This document shows positions 42,694 to 51,714 of a stretch of 64,000 bases of DNA, piece after piece; the first letter of the stretch is position 1; every line of letters starts with the position of its first letter. Location of the stretch: NCBI GenBank assembly GCA_965220505.1, contig CBDCQE010000003.1, forward strand, positions 1 to 64,000, written 5' to 3'. The position numbers and the translations under genes were made by a program. This DNA is from Bin87 sp965220505. Its GTDB lineage: Bacteria > Chloroflexota > Dehalococcoidia > Lucifugimonadales > UBA3495. Under the pieces are notes generated by a model that made no database searches, was not told the DNA's origin, and worked only from the letters and a program-made list of their open reading frames with translations.

Positions 42694-45204
42694 ATGACGA
42701 GGACAGACATACAGGCGCTCCTCAAGCGGCATTTCGGCTACGACGAGTTTCGCCCGGGGCAGGAGGGGATCATCTCCAACGCGCTGGCCGGTCGGCATGC
42801 GTTGGTGGTGATGCCCACCGGCGGCGGCAAGTCCCTCTGCTACCAGTTGCCGGCGCTGGCGACGGGCGGGGTGACCCTGGTGATCTCGCCTCTCATTGCG
42901 TTGATGAAGGACCAGGTGGATGCGCTGAGGGCCAACGGCATATCCGCTGAATTCCTCAACAGCACGCTGGACAACCGGACTGCCGCCCAGGTGGAACGCC
43001 GGGCGCAGGCCGGGGAAGTTCGGCTGCTCTACGTCGCGCCGGAGCGGGTGGCCATGCCCGGGTTCCAGCGGTTCCTGGGGGCGCTGGACCTGCGGATGAT
43101 AGCCATCGACGAAGCCCACTGCATCAGCGAGTGGGGGCACGATTTCCGGCCCGATTATCGGGCGCTAGCTGACCTTCGCGACCTGTTCCCTCAGGTTCCG
43201 GTGATGGCGCTCACCGCCACTGCAACGGAGCGAGTGCAGCGGGACATCGTCGAGCAACTGCGGCTGAACGATTGTCGCCGGTTCGTGTCCGGTTTCGACC
43301 GGCCCAATCTGACCTACCGCGTCGAGCCGGGCGCCGGAGCGTTTGAATCTTTACTGGACTTGTTGGAAGAGCGCAAGGGTCAACCCGCTATCGTGTACTG
43401 CTTCTCCCGCAAAGATACCGAGGACCTGGCGGCCAGGCTCAGCGCCAACGGCCATCTAACAGTGGCCTACCATGCCGGCTTGAATGCCGACACCCGCCGT
43501 ATGACCCAGGAACAGTTCATCGACGGCGACGTGCCCATCGTGGCCGCCACCATCGCGTTCGGCATGGGCATCGACAAGCCGGACATCCGGTTGGTGGTCC
43601 ACCATACCCTGCCCAAATCCATCGAGAGCTACTACCAGGAAACCGGCCGCGCCGGCCGGGACGGACTGCCCAGCGAATGCGTCCTGTTTTTCAACGAGGG
43701 TGACCGCGCCAAGCAGGAGTACTTCATCCAGGGTATGACCGGAGACGCCCGCGCAACAGCAGAAACCCAGCTTCAGCAGATGGTCGACTTCTGCCGGCTG
43801 AGCACCTGCCGGAGGAAGTACCTGCTCGGATACTTCGGCGACACGGCAGCGAGCGAAGAGTGCGGCAACTGCGACGTTTGCCTGGCGGAGCGGCAGTCGG
43901 TGGATGTCACCGTGGTGGCCCAGAAGATGCTGTCGGCAGTTATCCGCACGGGGGAACGGTTCGGAATCGCCCACGTGAGCAACGTGCTGCTCGGGAGAAA
44001 CCTCAAGCGCGTTCGTGAGCTCGAGCACGACAAGCTCAGCGTGTTCGGGATAGTGGATGATTACGACCGGGACGGTTTGCGTCACGTCGCCGATGGGCTG
44101 GTCGAGCGCGGGTTGCTTGCCAGAGCCGAAGGCGAGTATCCGACCATCAACGTGACGAAATCGGGCCGTGAGTGGCTGCGTGATCGCCAGGCTTTGGCCA
44201 TTGACATGCGGGTCGATCAGCCGGCGCGCGCGCTCGGGCGTTCAGCATCGCGCGGGGGAAACGGCGGAGAAGCCAGCGTGCCAAATGATGGTTACGACAC
44301 CGCTCTGTTTGAGCAACTACGCACGCTGCGTCGTCGGCTGGCTGATGGGGAAGGAGTGCCGGCGTTCGTGGTGTTCAGCGACGCCACCCTGAAAGGACTG
44401 GCATTGGCGAAGCCAACCAATCCGCAGGATATGCTGGCCGTTTCGGGCGTGGGGCCGGCCAAGCTGGAACGGTACGGGGAGGTATTTCTGGAAGTGATAC
44501 GGCAGTTCATAAACGGCACGTCAGAAAAAGGCGAGAACCGAAGTACTATCCGGTCAAGGATGGACCGCTTAAGAACGAACGGTAACGGGCAAAGGCTGGG
44601 TGATACGCACGTACTAACTCGCCAACTTCTGCAACAGGGTTTGAGCGTTGCCGAAATTGCGAAGGAACGCGGATTATCACCTGGGACAGTGCTTTCCCAC
44701 GTTGAGCGCATCGTGAGCGCCGGCGAAACCGTTGACCTCTCCCGATTGTTGCCATCGTCGGAACGGACTGAACGAATCAAAGCGGCATTGCAAGAAGTGG
44801 GCCATGAACGCTTGGCACCCGTGAAGGAATTGCTTGGGGATGAATTTTCGTACGAGGAGATCCGGTTAGTTCTCGCTTCTATGACAATGGAAAATGCTAC
44901 GATCTGCACATGTGGAGCTCATAAGCTCGCGCGGTATCCAATCTGCATCTCATGTGCTGTGTCAACCGGGGCAGTGACAAATTGTCCAAGATGCAACAAG
45001 TATATGCGAGCGGGAAACTATGCTTGCTCAAATTGCAAGAACATAATTGACGCAGAAAATGATGCGCTGATGGACGAAGACGAACACAGGACCGTGTACG
45101 ACCTGCTGGACGATGATGAGTTATTTTTGGAAAATTTGATAGACGAGAATCCGTCACTGGAAATGTATATCGATAGGCCATCTCAGTGGAAATTCCTCCG
45201 ATAA
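42694..45204 (+). CDS. recQ: RecQ-family ATP-dependent DNA helicase with extended C-terminus
   Basis: This 836-residue helicase has FGYDEFRPGQEGII, Walker A MPTGGGKSLCYQ, the DEAHCISEWGHDFRPDY box and QETGRAGRDGLPSECV. The RQC zinc site reads CRRKYLL...CGNCDVC, and an HRDC domain begins at LFEQLRTLRRRLADGEG. An HTH_40-type helix pair follows (LLQQGLSVAEIAKERGLSPG). The last about 110 residues add cysteine pairs (CTCG, CISC, CPRC, CSNC), suggesting two zinc ribbons, and a strongly acidic tail. The DNA for this tail is clearly more AT-rich than the helicase core. Confidence 0.92.
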   Translation: MTRTDIQALLKRHFGYDEFRPGQEGIISNALAGRHALVVMPTGGGKSLCYQLPALATGGVTLVISPLIALMKDQVDALRANGISAEFLNSTLDNRTAAQVERRAQAGEVRLLYVAPERVAMPGFQRFLGALDLRMIAIDEAHCISEWGHDFRPDYRALADLRDLFPQVPVMALTATATERVQRDIVEQLRLNDCRRFVSGFDRPNLTYRVEPGAGAFESLLDLLEERKGQPAIVYCFSRKDTEDLAARLSANGHLTVAYHAGLNADTRRMTQEQFIDGDVPIVAATIAFGMGIDKPDIRLVVHHTLPKSIESYYQETGRAGRDGLPSECVLFFNEGDRAKQEYFIQGMTGDARATAETQLQQMVDFCRLSTCRRKYLLGYFGDTAASEECGNCDVCLAERQSVDVTVVAQKMLSAVIRTGERFGIAHVSNVLLGRNLKRVRELEHDKLSVFGIVDDYDRDGLRHVADGLVERGLLARAEGEYPTINVTKSGREWLRDRQALAIDMRVDQPARALGRSASRGGNGGEASVPNDGYDTALFEQLRTLRRRLADGEGVPAFVVFSDATLKGLALAKPTNPQDMLAVSGVGPAKLERYGEVFLEVIRQFINGTSEKGENRSTIRSRMDRLRTNGNGQRLGDTHVLTRQLLQQGLSVAEIAKERGLSPGTVLSHVERIVSAGETVDLSRLLPSSERTERIKAALQEVGHERLAPVKELLGDEFSYEEIRLVLASMTMENATICTCGAHKLARYPICISCAVSTGAVTNCPRCNKYMRAGNYACSNCKNIIDAENDALMDEDEHRTVYDLLDDDELFLENLIDENPSLEMYIDRPSQWKFLR

Positions 45205-45279
45205 AAGCTGATTGTAAAGCCAGTAGAATCAGAGATCGCGTTCCGTAGGAGATTCCGCTGGGCGACTGGCAAAATATCA

Positions 45280-45306
45280 GGGCGGGCAATCGCGCCCGCC
45301 CCTTTT
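45280..45306 (+). terminator. Intrinsic terminator after recQ
   Basis: GGGCGGGC (45280-45287) and GCCCGCCC (45294-45301) form a perfect 8-bp stem around AATCGC, followed by C and TTTT. It may also serve the convergent sodN. Confidence 0.85.
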
Positions 45307-45329
45307 GGTTTTTGTTGGACACTGCCGAT

Positions 45330-45800
45330 CTACGTCCCATATCGGGCGGCGGCGTTGGGGTCGCTGTACTCGACGTTCTTGGTGGCCCAGAAGGCGGTGG
45401 CGATGTCGTCGCAGGCGGCGACCAGGGCCTCGGCGTTCTCCATGCTGACGGTCTGCTTGCACTGTCCGGCCAGTTTGAGGGCGGCGTTGAACTTGCCGGC
45501 GATCTCGTTGGCGTCGGTGCCGGGCCAGGCGTAGTCGGCCCAGAGGATGCGCAGCTCTTCCTTGCACTTCTCGGCGTGCTCTTCCTTGACGGTGACGTAG
45601 CGGGAGAAGGTGTTGGCGAAGGACTGGCGGTCAGCGGCCGGAGCGCCAGGCTGCGGGGCCTCCAGGTTCTGCATGCGTAGGACCATCTTCTGCACGGTCT
45701 GGGCGGCCATCTTGGCCACGATGGGGTCGTAAATACCGCAGGGGATGTCGCAGTGGGCGTGGGCCGTGCGCGGCTTCAGGGCGGCGATGGGATTGAACAT
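45330..45800 (-). CDS. sodN: Nickel superoxide dismutase
   Basis: This 156-residue precursor has the nickel hook HCDIPCGIYDP. His16 would become residue 1 after removal of a 15-residue propeptide ending in TAHA. The mature chain is a four-helix bundle that disproportionates superoxide. The ATG at 45800 has AAGGAGA nine bases upstream. The maturation peptidase gene (sodX) is not beside it in this window. Confidence 0.93.
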   Translation of the reverse strand: MFNPIAALKPRTAHAHCDIPCGIYDPIVAKMAAQTVQKMVLRMQNLEAPQPGAPAADRQSFANTFSRYVTVKEEHAEKCKEELRILWADYAWPGTDANEIAGKFNAALKLAGQCKQTVSMENAEALVAACDDIATAFWATKNVEYSDPNAAARYGT

Positions 45801-45929
45801 CGTGTGCAGTCTCCTTTCGGGTGATGACAACGGGGGACGGATAACCGTCATGGACGGCGCAATTTCGGCAAAAATGCTAGCGCACTTTGGCGGTAGGCGC
45901 AAGGGCGGGCGAAGCCAGGATGGATCGAG

Positions 45930-46304
45930 CTACGTGCTCCGCGTTTGCACGTTCACGGAGCCGCCTTCCCAAAACTGCACCGTCAGTTGACTCTCTTGGA
46001 GGAGACGGATGCCCACCAGGATTTCAGATTGCGTTTGCAGCACATAGACGGGACGGCGAGCGCCAAACCACCATACATTTGCCGCAAACGATTCGAACCG
46101 CTCCATTTGCTCGGTGGCAACGCGCATCCTCCGCCTGCCTACCCAAGCAAGCCCCAAACTTTGGATCAACTGGACCGGCAGCGCCAAAAAGTAATCGAAG
46201 CCAGTATCGACAATGGCTTCGACACGCCGGAGTCGGCCCCGTTGATCGAATATGTCAATGGGAACGACGACCTCACCAAACTCGCTGATGAACCCGCTAG
46301 TCAT
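45930..46304 (-). CDS. Clan AA retropepsin-like aspartic protease
   Basis: This 124-residue protein has VEAIVDTGFDYFLALP with the catalytic Asp-Thr-Gly and a later hydrophobic-glycine segment, ILVGIRLLQESQLTVQF, typical of single-domain retropepsins that act as dimers. Its ATG overlaps the stop of the upstream gene (ATGA), so the pair is translationally coupled. Bacterial members of this type are common beside small acidic proteins and have no known role. Confidence 0.72.
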   Translation of the reverse strand: MTSGFISEFGEVVVPIDIFDQRGRLRRVEAIVDTGFDYFLALPVQLIQSLGLAWVGRRRMRVATEQMERFESFAANVWWFGARRPVYVLQTQSEILVGIRLLQESQLTVQFWEGGSVNVQTRST

Positions 46305-46873
46305 GGCATCAGGTCTCTCCACCCTACGAACGTACCGAACGCAGGGTAGCCGATGCGCATCGTGACCAACGTCGCGGGAGAATAGCGCTCAAGCATTCTG
46401 GAATTGGCTGCCATATCGTCGGCGTCAATCTCGTACTCGCCGGTAATCACATCCAAAGTCAGATATTCGCCGTGGTGCTCCGGTTCAACCAGATGGCGAA
46501 TCTTGGCGTCGTAAATGGCGTAGGCCCGGTCCACGACCGCTTCGCCCTCGTCGGCGTGATCGGCCGGAGTCTTCCTCTTTTGCCGCTTGGCGGTTCCGGA
46601 GTTGTCGCCGGCTGGTCTCGGGGCCCGGAAGCCGAAAGTGCCGAATGCTTTGTAGCCGATGCGTAGCGTGACCAGCGTCTCTGCGGAATGGCGCTCTAGC
46701 ATCCTGAAATTCGCCGCCAGACCATCGGCGTCGATCTCGTATTCGCCGGTGACCACATCCAGTGTCAGGTACTCGCCGCGGTGGTCGGGTTCGACCAGAT
46801 GGCGGATATTAGCGTCGTAGATGGCATGAGCCATATCGACGATGCTATCTTTCTTGTTCGGGTTGCCAGCCAT
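46301..46873 (-). CDS. Tandem-duplicated small protein, partner of the retropepsin-like gene
   Basis: This 190-residue protein is an internal duplication. Residues about 13-80 and 115-182 are near copies sharing AIYDAxIRHLVEPxHxGEYL, the TGEYEIDAD motif and RIGYxAFGTF. A basic linker (AKRQKRKTPADHADEGE) joins them. No known domain is recognised. Coupling to the protease suggests it may be substrate, inhibitor or regulator. GGAG precedes the ATG. Confidence 0.65.
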   Translation of the reverse strand: MAGNPNKKDSIVDMAHAIYDANIRHLVEPDHRGEYLTLDVVTGEYEIDADGLAANFRMLERHSAETLVTLRIGYKAFGTFGFRAPRPAGDNSGTAKRQKRKTPADHADEGEAVVDRAYAIYDAKIRHLVEPEHHGEYLTLDVITGEYEIDADDMAANSRMLERYSPATLVTMRIGYPAFGTFVGWRDLMP

Positions 46874-46996
46874 CGTCTCCCCCTCGCTGCCGGTTTCGCC
46901 GCTTTGCCGCTGCCGGCTCGTGTTCGATTGTAGCAGGCGGTTCTTATGCCCTGTGCTATCCTTGCGCCATCAATCACGCGCCGGAGGGATATGGTC

Positions 46997-48016
46997 ATGC
47001 GTGCTGCCGTTTACAAGGGTGAACAGGTCCTGCAGGTCGAGGAGTTGCCCGACCCAACGCCAGGACCCAACCAGGTTGTGATGCGGGTGAAATACTCCGC
47101 CATATGCGGAACGGACGTCCATGCCTTTATGTACGACCTCGCCCATCCGGGCGCGGTGATGGGCCACGAGTACACGGGGACCATCGTCGACGTGGGGCCT
47201 GGCGTGAACCGCTGGCGGGTGGGCGACCGCGTGGTCGGCGGCGGTGGGCATCCCCCTCCGGGTGGCGGCTCGGCAACGCGCACCAACCCCCGCTTCAACT
47301 ACCGGACGATGGGCTTCCAGCAGAACGCGCGGCCGCGAGGATACGCCGAGTTCGTGCTGTTGGACGAATGGGAGCCGACGCCGGTCCCCGGTGATGTGAC
47401 CGACGAGCAGGCGGCTCTCTGCGAACCCTGCGCGGTCACCGTCCACGCGGTGCGCCTGTCCGATGTCAAGCTGGGCGACGCCGTTTTGGTGCTGGGCGCG
47501 GGCCCCATCGGCCTGCTCTGCATGCAGACGGCGCGGGCGGCCGGCGCGACCACAGTGATCGTATCCGAGCCGGCGCCCGGCCGCGCGGAAGCTGCCCGGT
47601 TGCTGGGCGCGGATGCAGTGCTCAACCCCATGGACGCGGACTTCGCCGAGCGGGTGGTGGAGTTGACCGGCGGGACGGGGCCGCAGGTGGTGTTCGAATG
47701 TGCCGCGGCACCGTCGACGCTGGAGCAGGGACTGGACCTGTGCGCACGAGGCGGGCAGGTGGTTATGATCGCGATTGCCTGGGAGCCCACGCCGGTGGTG
47801 CCACCCAACTGGATGGCGCGAGAGGTGCGGATGCAATCGTCGTTCGGCACACTGCCCGAGGACTGGCAGATCGCCCTGGAACTGATGCGCACCGGGCGGG
47901 TGTCCGTGGAGCACATGCTGTCGGGCACCAACTTCGTGCCCTTGGAGGGTATCCAGGGGGCGTTCGAGGCGTTGTGCCACCCCACCAGCGAGTTGCAGAT
48001 GGTGGTCGAGCCGTAG
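46997..48016 (+). CDS. Zinc-dependent alcohol dehydrogenase (MDR family) lacking the structural zinc loop
   Basis: This 339-residue enzyme has the catalytic zinc ligands in CGTDVHAF and GHEYTG and the NAD motif VLVLGAGPIGLLCMQ. The lobe that normally holds four structural cysteines is replaced by a Gly/Pro-rich loop (GGGGHPPPGGGSATRTN). I choose ATG 46997, which has GGAGGG at nine-base spacing; ATG 46991 is closer. It resembles threonine/sorbitol dehydrogenases, but its substrate is unknown. Confidence 0.88.
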   Translation: MRAAVYKGEQVLQVEELPDPTPGPNQVVMRVKYSAICGTDVHAFMYDLAHPGAVMGHEYTGTIVDVGPGVNRWRVGDRVVGGGGHPPPGGGSATRTNPRFNYRTMGFQQNARPRGYAEFVLLDEWEPTPVPGDVTDEQAALCEPCAVTVHAVRLSDVKLGDAVLVLGAGPIGLLCMQTARAAGATTVIVSEPAPGRAEAARLLGADAVLNPMDADFAERVVELTGGTGPQVVFECAAAPSTLEQGLDLCARGGQVVMIAIAWEPTPVVPPNWMAREVRMQSSFGTLPEDWQIALELMRTGRVSVEHMLSGTNFVPLEGIQGAFEALCHPTSELQMVVEP

Positions 48017-48028
48017 GTACGTGTTCGG

Positions 48029-48057
48029 TTGCCGCTCCGATAGGGCCAATCTATAAT
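48029..48057 (+). promoter_or_regulatory. Promoter of ilvD
   Basis: TTGCCG (48029-48034) and a perfect TATAAT (48052-48057) have a 17-bp spacer. The predicted leader is about 50 bases long. Confidence 0.65.
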
Positions 48058-48113
48058 CGATTGCCACATCCGCAATACATACGGCGGGCAAGGCGTCCGC
48101 TGAGGAGGACGTT

Positions 48114-49808
48114 TTGACTACCACCACACGGAGCCCGCGCGCCTTACTGAAGCACCGCAGCAGCGACATCACCGACGGGCCGGAGCGGGCGCCGGCCCGC
48201 TCGTACCTGCGGGCTATGGGCCTGACGGACGACGACCTGGCGAAGCCCTTTGTGGCGGTGGCCAATCTGGCCAGTGACGTTACGCCGTGCAACGTCCACT
48301 TGGACAAATGGGCCGTAGCAGTCAAGGAAGGCATCCGCGACGGCGGTGGGACGCCTTTCCAATTCGGCACCATCACCGTCAGCGACGGCATCAGCATGGG
48401 CACCGAAGGCATGAAGGCATCGCTGGTGAGCCGCGAGGTCATCGCTGATTCCATCGAAACTGTGGTCTTCGGCCAGAGAATGGACGGCCTGGTTACCGTA
48501 GGCGGCTGCGACAAGAATATGCCGGGCTGCATGATGGCCATTGCCCGCCTGAATATCCCCAGTGTCTTCGTGTACGGCGGCAGCATTCTGCCGGGCCAGT
48601 ACAACGGCAACGATATAAACATCCAGGACGTGTTTGAAGCGGTGGGCGCCTGGGCGGCCGGCCACATCACCGGCGAGGAACTGACGGAGTTGGAATGTGC
48701 CGCCTGCCCCGGGGAGGGTTCCTGCGGCGGACTGTTCACCGCCAACACGATGTCCACGGCCATTGAAATCATGGGGCTGTCCCTGCCCGGCGACTCTTCG
48801 CTGACGGCGGTGGACCCCCGCAAGGGCGAAGAGGCCCGCCGCGCCGGCGAGGCGGTTATGCGCATGCTCGACGAGGGCATCCGGCCTCGGGATATCCTGA
48901 CCCGACAAGCTTTTGAGAACGGCATAACGCTGGTGGCAGCCATGGGAGGCTCCACCAACGCCGTGCTGCACCTGATGGCCATTGCTCGGGAAGCGGAAGT
49001 TGACCTGACGCTGGAGGACTTCGATCGCATCAGCCGCAACACCCCCTACATCACCGACATGAAGCCGGGCGGCCGCTACGTCATGGCCGACCTGAGCCGC
49101 TACGGTGGAGTAGCGCTCATCGGCAAGCGTCTGCTGGACGCCGGCCTGCTGCACGGGGACGCCATGTCGGTGAACGGCAAGACTCTGGCGGAAAACCTCA
49201 GGGAAACCACCACTGTGGACGACCAGCCCGTTGTCTATAACCTCGACGCGCCGCGCAGCCCCACGGGCGGCCTGGCTATCCTGCGCGGCAACCTTGCCCC
49301 CGACGGCGCGGTAATCAAGGTCGCCGGCCACCAGGAAAAGGTGTACGAAGGGCCGGCGCGGGTCTTCGATCAAGAAGAGGCTGCCTTCCAGGCGATACAG
49401 CGCCGGGAAGTCAAGCCGGGCGACATCGTTGTAATCCGGTACGAAGGGCCCAAGGGCGGCCCCGGTATGCGCGAAATGCTGGCGGTCACCAGCGCGCTCA
49501 TCGGGCAGGGCCTGGGCGACACCGTGGCTCTGATCACCGATGGACGGTTCTCCGGAGCATCCCACGGCCCCATGGTCGGCCACGTCGCCCCGGAGGCCAT
49601 GGACGGCGGCCCCATCGGCATGCTGCGCGAGGGAGACATCATCACGCTGGACATCCCCGGTCGCCGCCTCGACGCGCGCATCACCGAGGAAGAGATGACC
49701 GACCGTCGCGCCGCGTGGCAGCCCATCGAGCCCAAGTACACTACCGGCGTGCTGGCCAAGTACGCCAAGCTGGTGTCTTCCGCGTCGGAGGGGGCGGTGA
49801 CGCGGTAG
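48114..49808 (+). CDS. ilvD: Dihydroxy-acid dehydratase
   Basis: This 564-residue enzyme dehydrates dihydroxyacids in valine, isoleucine and pantothenate synthesis. It has the iron-sulfur cysteines in VGGCDKNMPGCMMA and AACPGEGSCGGLFTANTM and the C-terminal ITDGRFSGASHGPMVGH. It starts at TTG 48114 after GAGGAGG. No other ilv genes are adjacent. Confidence 0.94.
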   Translation: MTTTTRSPRALLKHRSSDITDGPERAPARSYLRAMGLTDDDLAKPFVAVANLASDVTPCNVHLDKWAVAVKEGIRDGGGTPFQFGTITVSDGISMGTEGMKASLVSREVIADSIETVVFGQRMDGLVTVGGCDKNMPGCMMAIARLNIPSVFVYGGSILPGQYNGNDINIQDVFEAVGAWAAGHITGEELTELECAACPGEGSCGGLFTANTMSTAIEIMGLSLPGDSSLTAVDPRKGEEARRAGEAVMRMLDEGIRPRDILTRQAFENGITLVAAMGGSTNAVLHLMAIAREAEVDLTLEDFDRISRNTPYITDMKPGGRYVMADLSRYGGVALIGKRLLDAGLLHGDAMSVNGKTLAENLRETTTVDDQPVVYNLDAPRSPTGGLAILRGNLAPDGAVIKVAGHQEKVYEGPARVFDQEEAAFQAIQRREVKPGDIVVIRYEGPKGGPGMREMLAVTSALIGQGLGDTVALITDGRFSGASHGPMVGHVAPEAMDGGPIGMLREGDIITLDIPGRRLDARITEEEMTDRRAAWQPIEPKYTTGVLAKYAKLVSSASEGAVTR

Positions 49809-49891
49809 CCGCCCCGCATGAACCAACCAAAGTCGTTCAACATACCGGTCAAGATTGCGGTTGCGGCCATCGTCGTCTGCGGGTCGACGCG

Positions 49892-50176
49892 GTGATTTTG
49901 ATCGTTTTCGGTGAGCGAGATTGGAAAGGACTATCTACCCTTCTTATAGCAGCAGAACTGACCCCTTTGTCAGCATTGTTCTGGCCGCTAGTAGAAACGG
50001 GAGGCTACGCGATGCTTTTTGGCATTGATTACGCGCGCCAGGCGATATGGCGCAAGCGACAGCAAGAATTAGAGAAAGCCCGCAAAGAAGGGTACAAGCA
50101 GGGCTATGAAGCTCGGTTGGCGGAAGAAAACGGGCACGACGACGAACGAAATCGACGGCCGGAGGGATCAACATGA
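49892..50176 (+). CDS. Small protein with hydrophobic N-terminus and charged C-terminal helix
   Basis: This protein of about 94 residues starts at GTG 49892. The first half is hydrophobic (VILIVFG; STLLIAAELTPLSALFWPLV), and the second is a charged helix (WRKRQQELEKARKEGYKQGY). A 25-codon frame (ATG 49818 to TGA 49895) with its own hydrophobic segment overlaps its start, so the true gene may be a frameshifted longer one. It ends in ATGA shared with the enoyl-CoA hydratase gene. Not recognised. Confidence 0.45.
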   Translation: MILIVFGERDWKGLSTLLIAAELTPLSALFWPLVETGGYAMLFGIDYARQAIWRKRQQELEKARKEGYKQGYEARLAEENGHDDERNRRPEGST

Positions 50177-50982
50177 CCACCGCTGCAAGTCGCATCCTGT
50201 TGGAACGCAAGGGTTCCCTGGCGGTCATCCGGCTGAACCGCCCCGAAGCGCGAAATGCCCTGTCGCCGGAGATGGTTTCCGAGCTGGGTAACGCCATCAA
50301 GTCGTGCCGGGGTGGGGACACGCGCGCGGTCCTGCTCACGGGTACCGACGGCGCGTTCTGCTCGGGTGCTGACGTCCGCGACTTCGCTCAGCAATTGGAC
50401 GAGGGCGGACAGGAAGGCCTCTCGGATCACCTGCGGGAACTGGCCGACACGTTGCACCGAGACGTGGTGATGGGTATCCGCCGTCTGGACAAGCCAGTGG
50501 TGGCGGCGATCAACGGCGTAGCGGCCGGGGCGGGTTTCAGCCTGGCGCTGGCTTGCGACATCCGCGTCGCATCGTCGGACGCGCGGTTCCTGCTGGCCTA
50601 CGCCAACATAGGCTGCACGGCGGATGGCGGATCAACCTACATGCTGCCCCGCATCGTCGGCCAGGGACGCGCCATGGAGATCTACCTGGCCCGACAGCCC
50701 ATCGGCGCACAATACGCGCTGGAGTTGGGCTTGGTGAGCCAGGTTTTCGAGGCGGGGCACTTCGAACGTCATGCGATGGAGACGGCGGACCGCCTCGCCC
50801 AGGGGCCCACCCGCGCCTACGGTCGGGTCAAGGCGCTGTTCGACGGCAGCTGGGACTCTGACCTGGCAACGCAACTGGACGCGGAGACCGACGCCATCGC
50901 CGGTATTGGGCTGACCCGGGATTTCCATGAAGGCATCAGGGCCTTTTCCCAGAAGCGGCAGGCCTGGTTCCAGGGACAGTAG
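50173..50982 (+). CDS. Enoyl-CoA hydratase/isomerase family protein
   Basis: This 269-residue crotonase-fold protein has FCSGADVRDFAQ (first oxyanion-hole strand) and NGVAAGAGFSLALACDIRVAS (second). The position that carries the first catalytic glutamate of classical hydratases reads YANIGCTADGGSTY, so an isomerase or other activity is possible. GGAGGG precedes the ATG. Confidence 0.88.
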   Translation: MTTAASRILLERKGSLAVIRLNRPEARNALSPEMVSELGNAIKSCRGGDTRAVLLTGTDGAFCSGADVRDFAQQLDEGGQEGLSDHLRELADTLHRDVVMGIRRLDKPVVAAINGVAAGAGFSLALACDIRVASSDARFLLAYANIGCTADGGSTYMLPRIVGQGRAMEIYLARQPIGAQYALELGLVSQVFEAGHFERHAMETADRLAQGPTRAYGRVKALFDGSWDSDLATQLDAETDAIAGIGLTRDFHEGIRAFSQKRQAWFQGQ

Positions 50983-51001
50983 CGCCGCCGGCGGACGAGC
51001 T

Positions 51002-51646
51002 GTGTTCAAGAGCGACCGCAGTCGCCTCTTCGACCATCTGACCAAAGCCATGGGGGACGGCCCGACGCTGGACGCCATGCGCGCGGTTCCGCGGGAACGG
51101 TTCGTTCCCGACCGTCTCCGGTCACAAGCCTACAAAAACAGGCCGCTTCCCATTGGAAACGGGCAGACCATTTCGCAGCCGCAGATGGTGGCATGGGCGG
51201 CCGACGCATTGGAATTGGCGGGCGATGAATACGTGCTGGAAGTCGGGGCGGGTTCCGGCTACCAGGCGGCGGTGATAGCGGCTCTCCTGCCTGAAGGCAG
51301 GGTCGTGGCCACCGAACGCATTCCGGAGCTGGCGGCCATGGCCACGGGGAATCTGGCCAAGTGCGGTGTCGGTAACGTGCAGGTGGTGCAGACCGGTCCC
51401 GGCCTGGGCGCACCCGAGTTGGGGCCGTTCGACGCAATCCTGGTGTCGGCTTCCGCTCCGCAAGTTCCGGAGTCCCTGTTATCGCAACTGAAGCCCGGCG
51501 GAAGGATGGTGATTCCGGTAGGAGTGGGGCAATACCAGAATCTGACCCGGGTGCGCGCGGAAGCGGATGGCGTCAAGATCGAAGAATTGGGCCCGTGTTC
51601 GTACGTGCCGCTGCTGGGCGACGGGGCGTGGCAGACGCTCCCGTGA
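51002..51646 (+). CDS. pcm: Protein-L-isoaspartate O-methyltransferase
   Basis: This 214-residue methyltransferase starts at GTG 51002. It has PLPIGNGQTISQPQMVAWAA and the SAM motif VLEVGAGSGYQAAVIAAL, then ILVSASAPQVPESLL and LKPGGRMVIPVG. It initiates repair of isoaspartyl residues in aged proteins. It is 19 bp from the preceding gene. Confidence 0.92.
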   Translation: MFKSDRSRLFDHLTKAMGDGPTLDAMRAVPRERFVPDRLRSQAYKNRPLPIGNGQTISQPQMVAWAADALELAGDEYVLEVGAGSGYQAAVIAALLPEGRVVATERIPELAAMATGNLAKCGVGNVQVVQTGPGLGAPELGPFDAILVSASAPQVPESLLSQLKPGGRMVIPVGVGQYQNLTRVRAEADGVKIEELGPCSYVPLLGDGAWQTLP

Positions 51647-51714
51647 GAGTCAGCCGCCGCGCGTCTCTCTCCCGTATGGCATAATACCCGCAGCAACCGA
51701 CACGGAGGGACAGC

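Noticed and set aside
46970..49826. Very long minus-strand open frames across the alcohol dehydrogenase and ilvD genes
   Set aside because: They are opposite two well-supported enzymes and have low-complexity Arg/Ser or His/Ala composition typical of antisense GC-rich frames.
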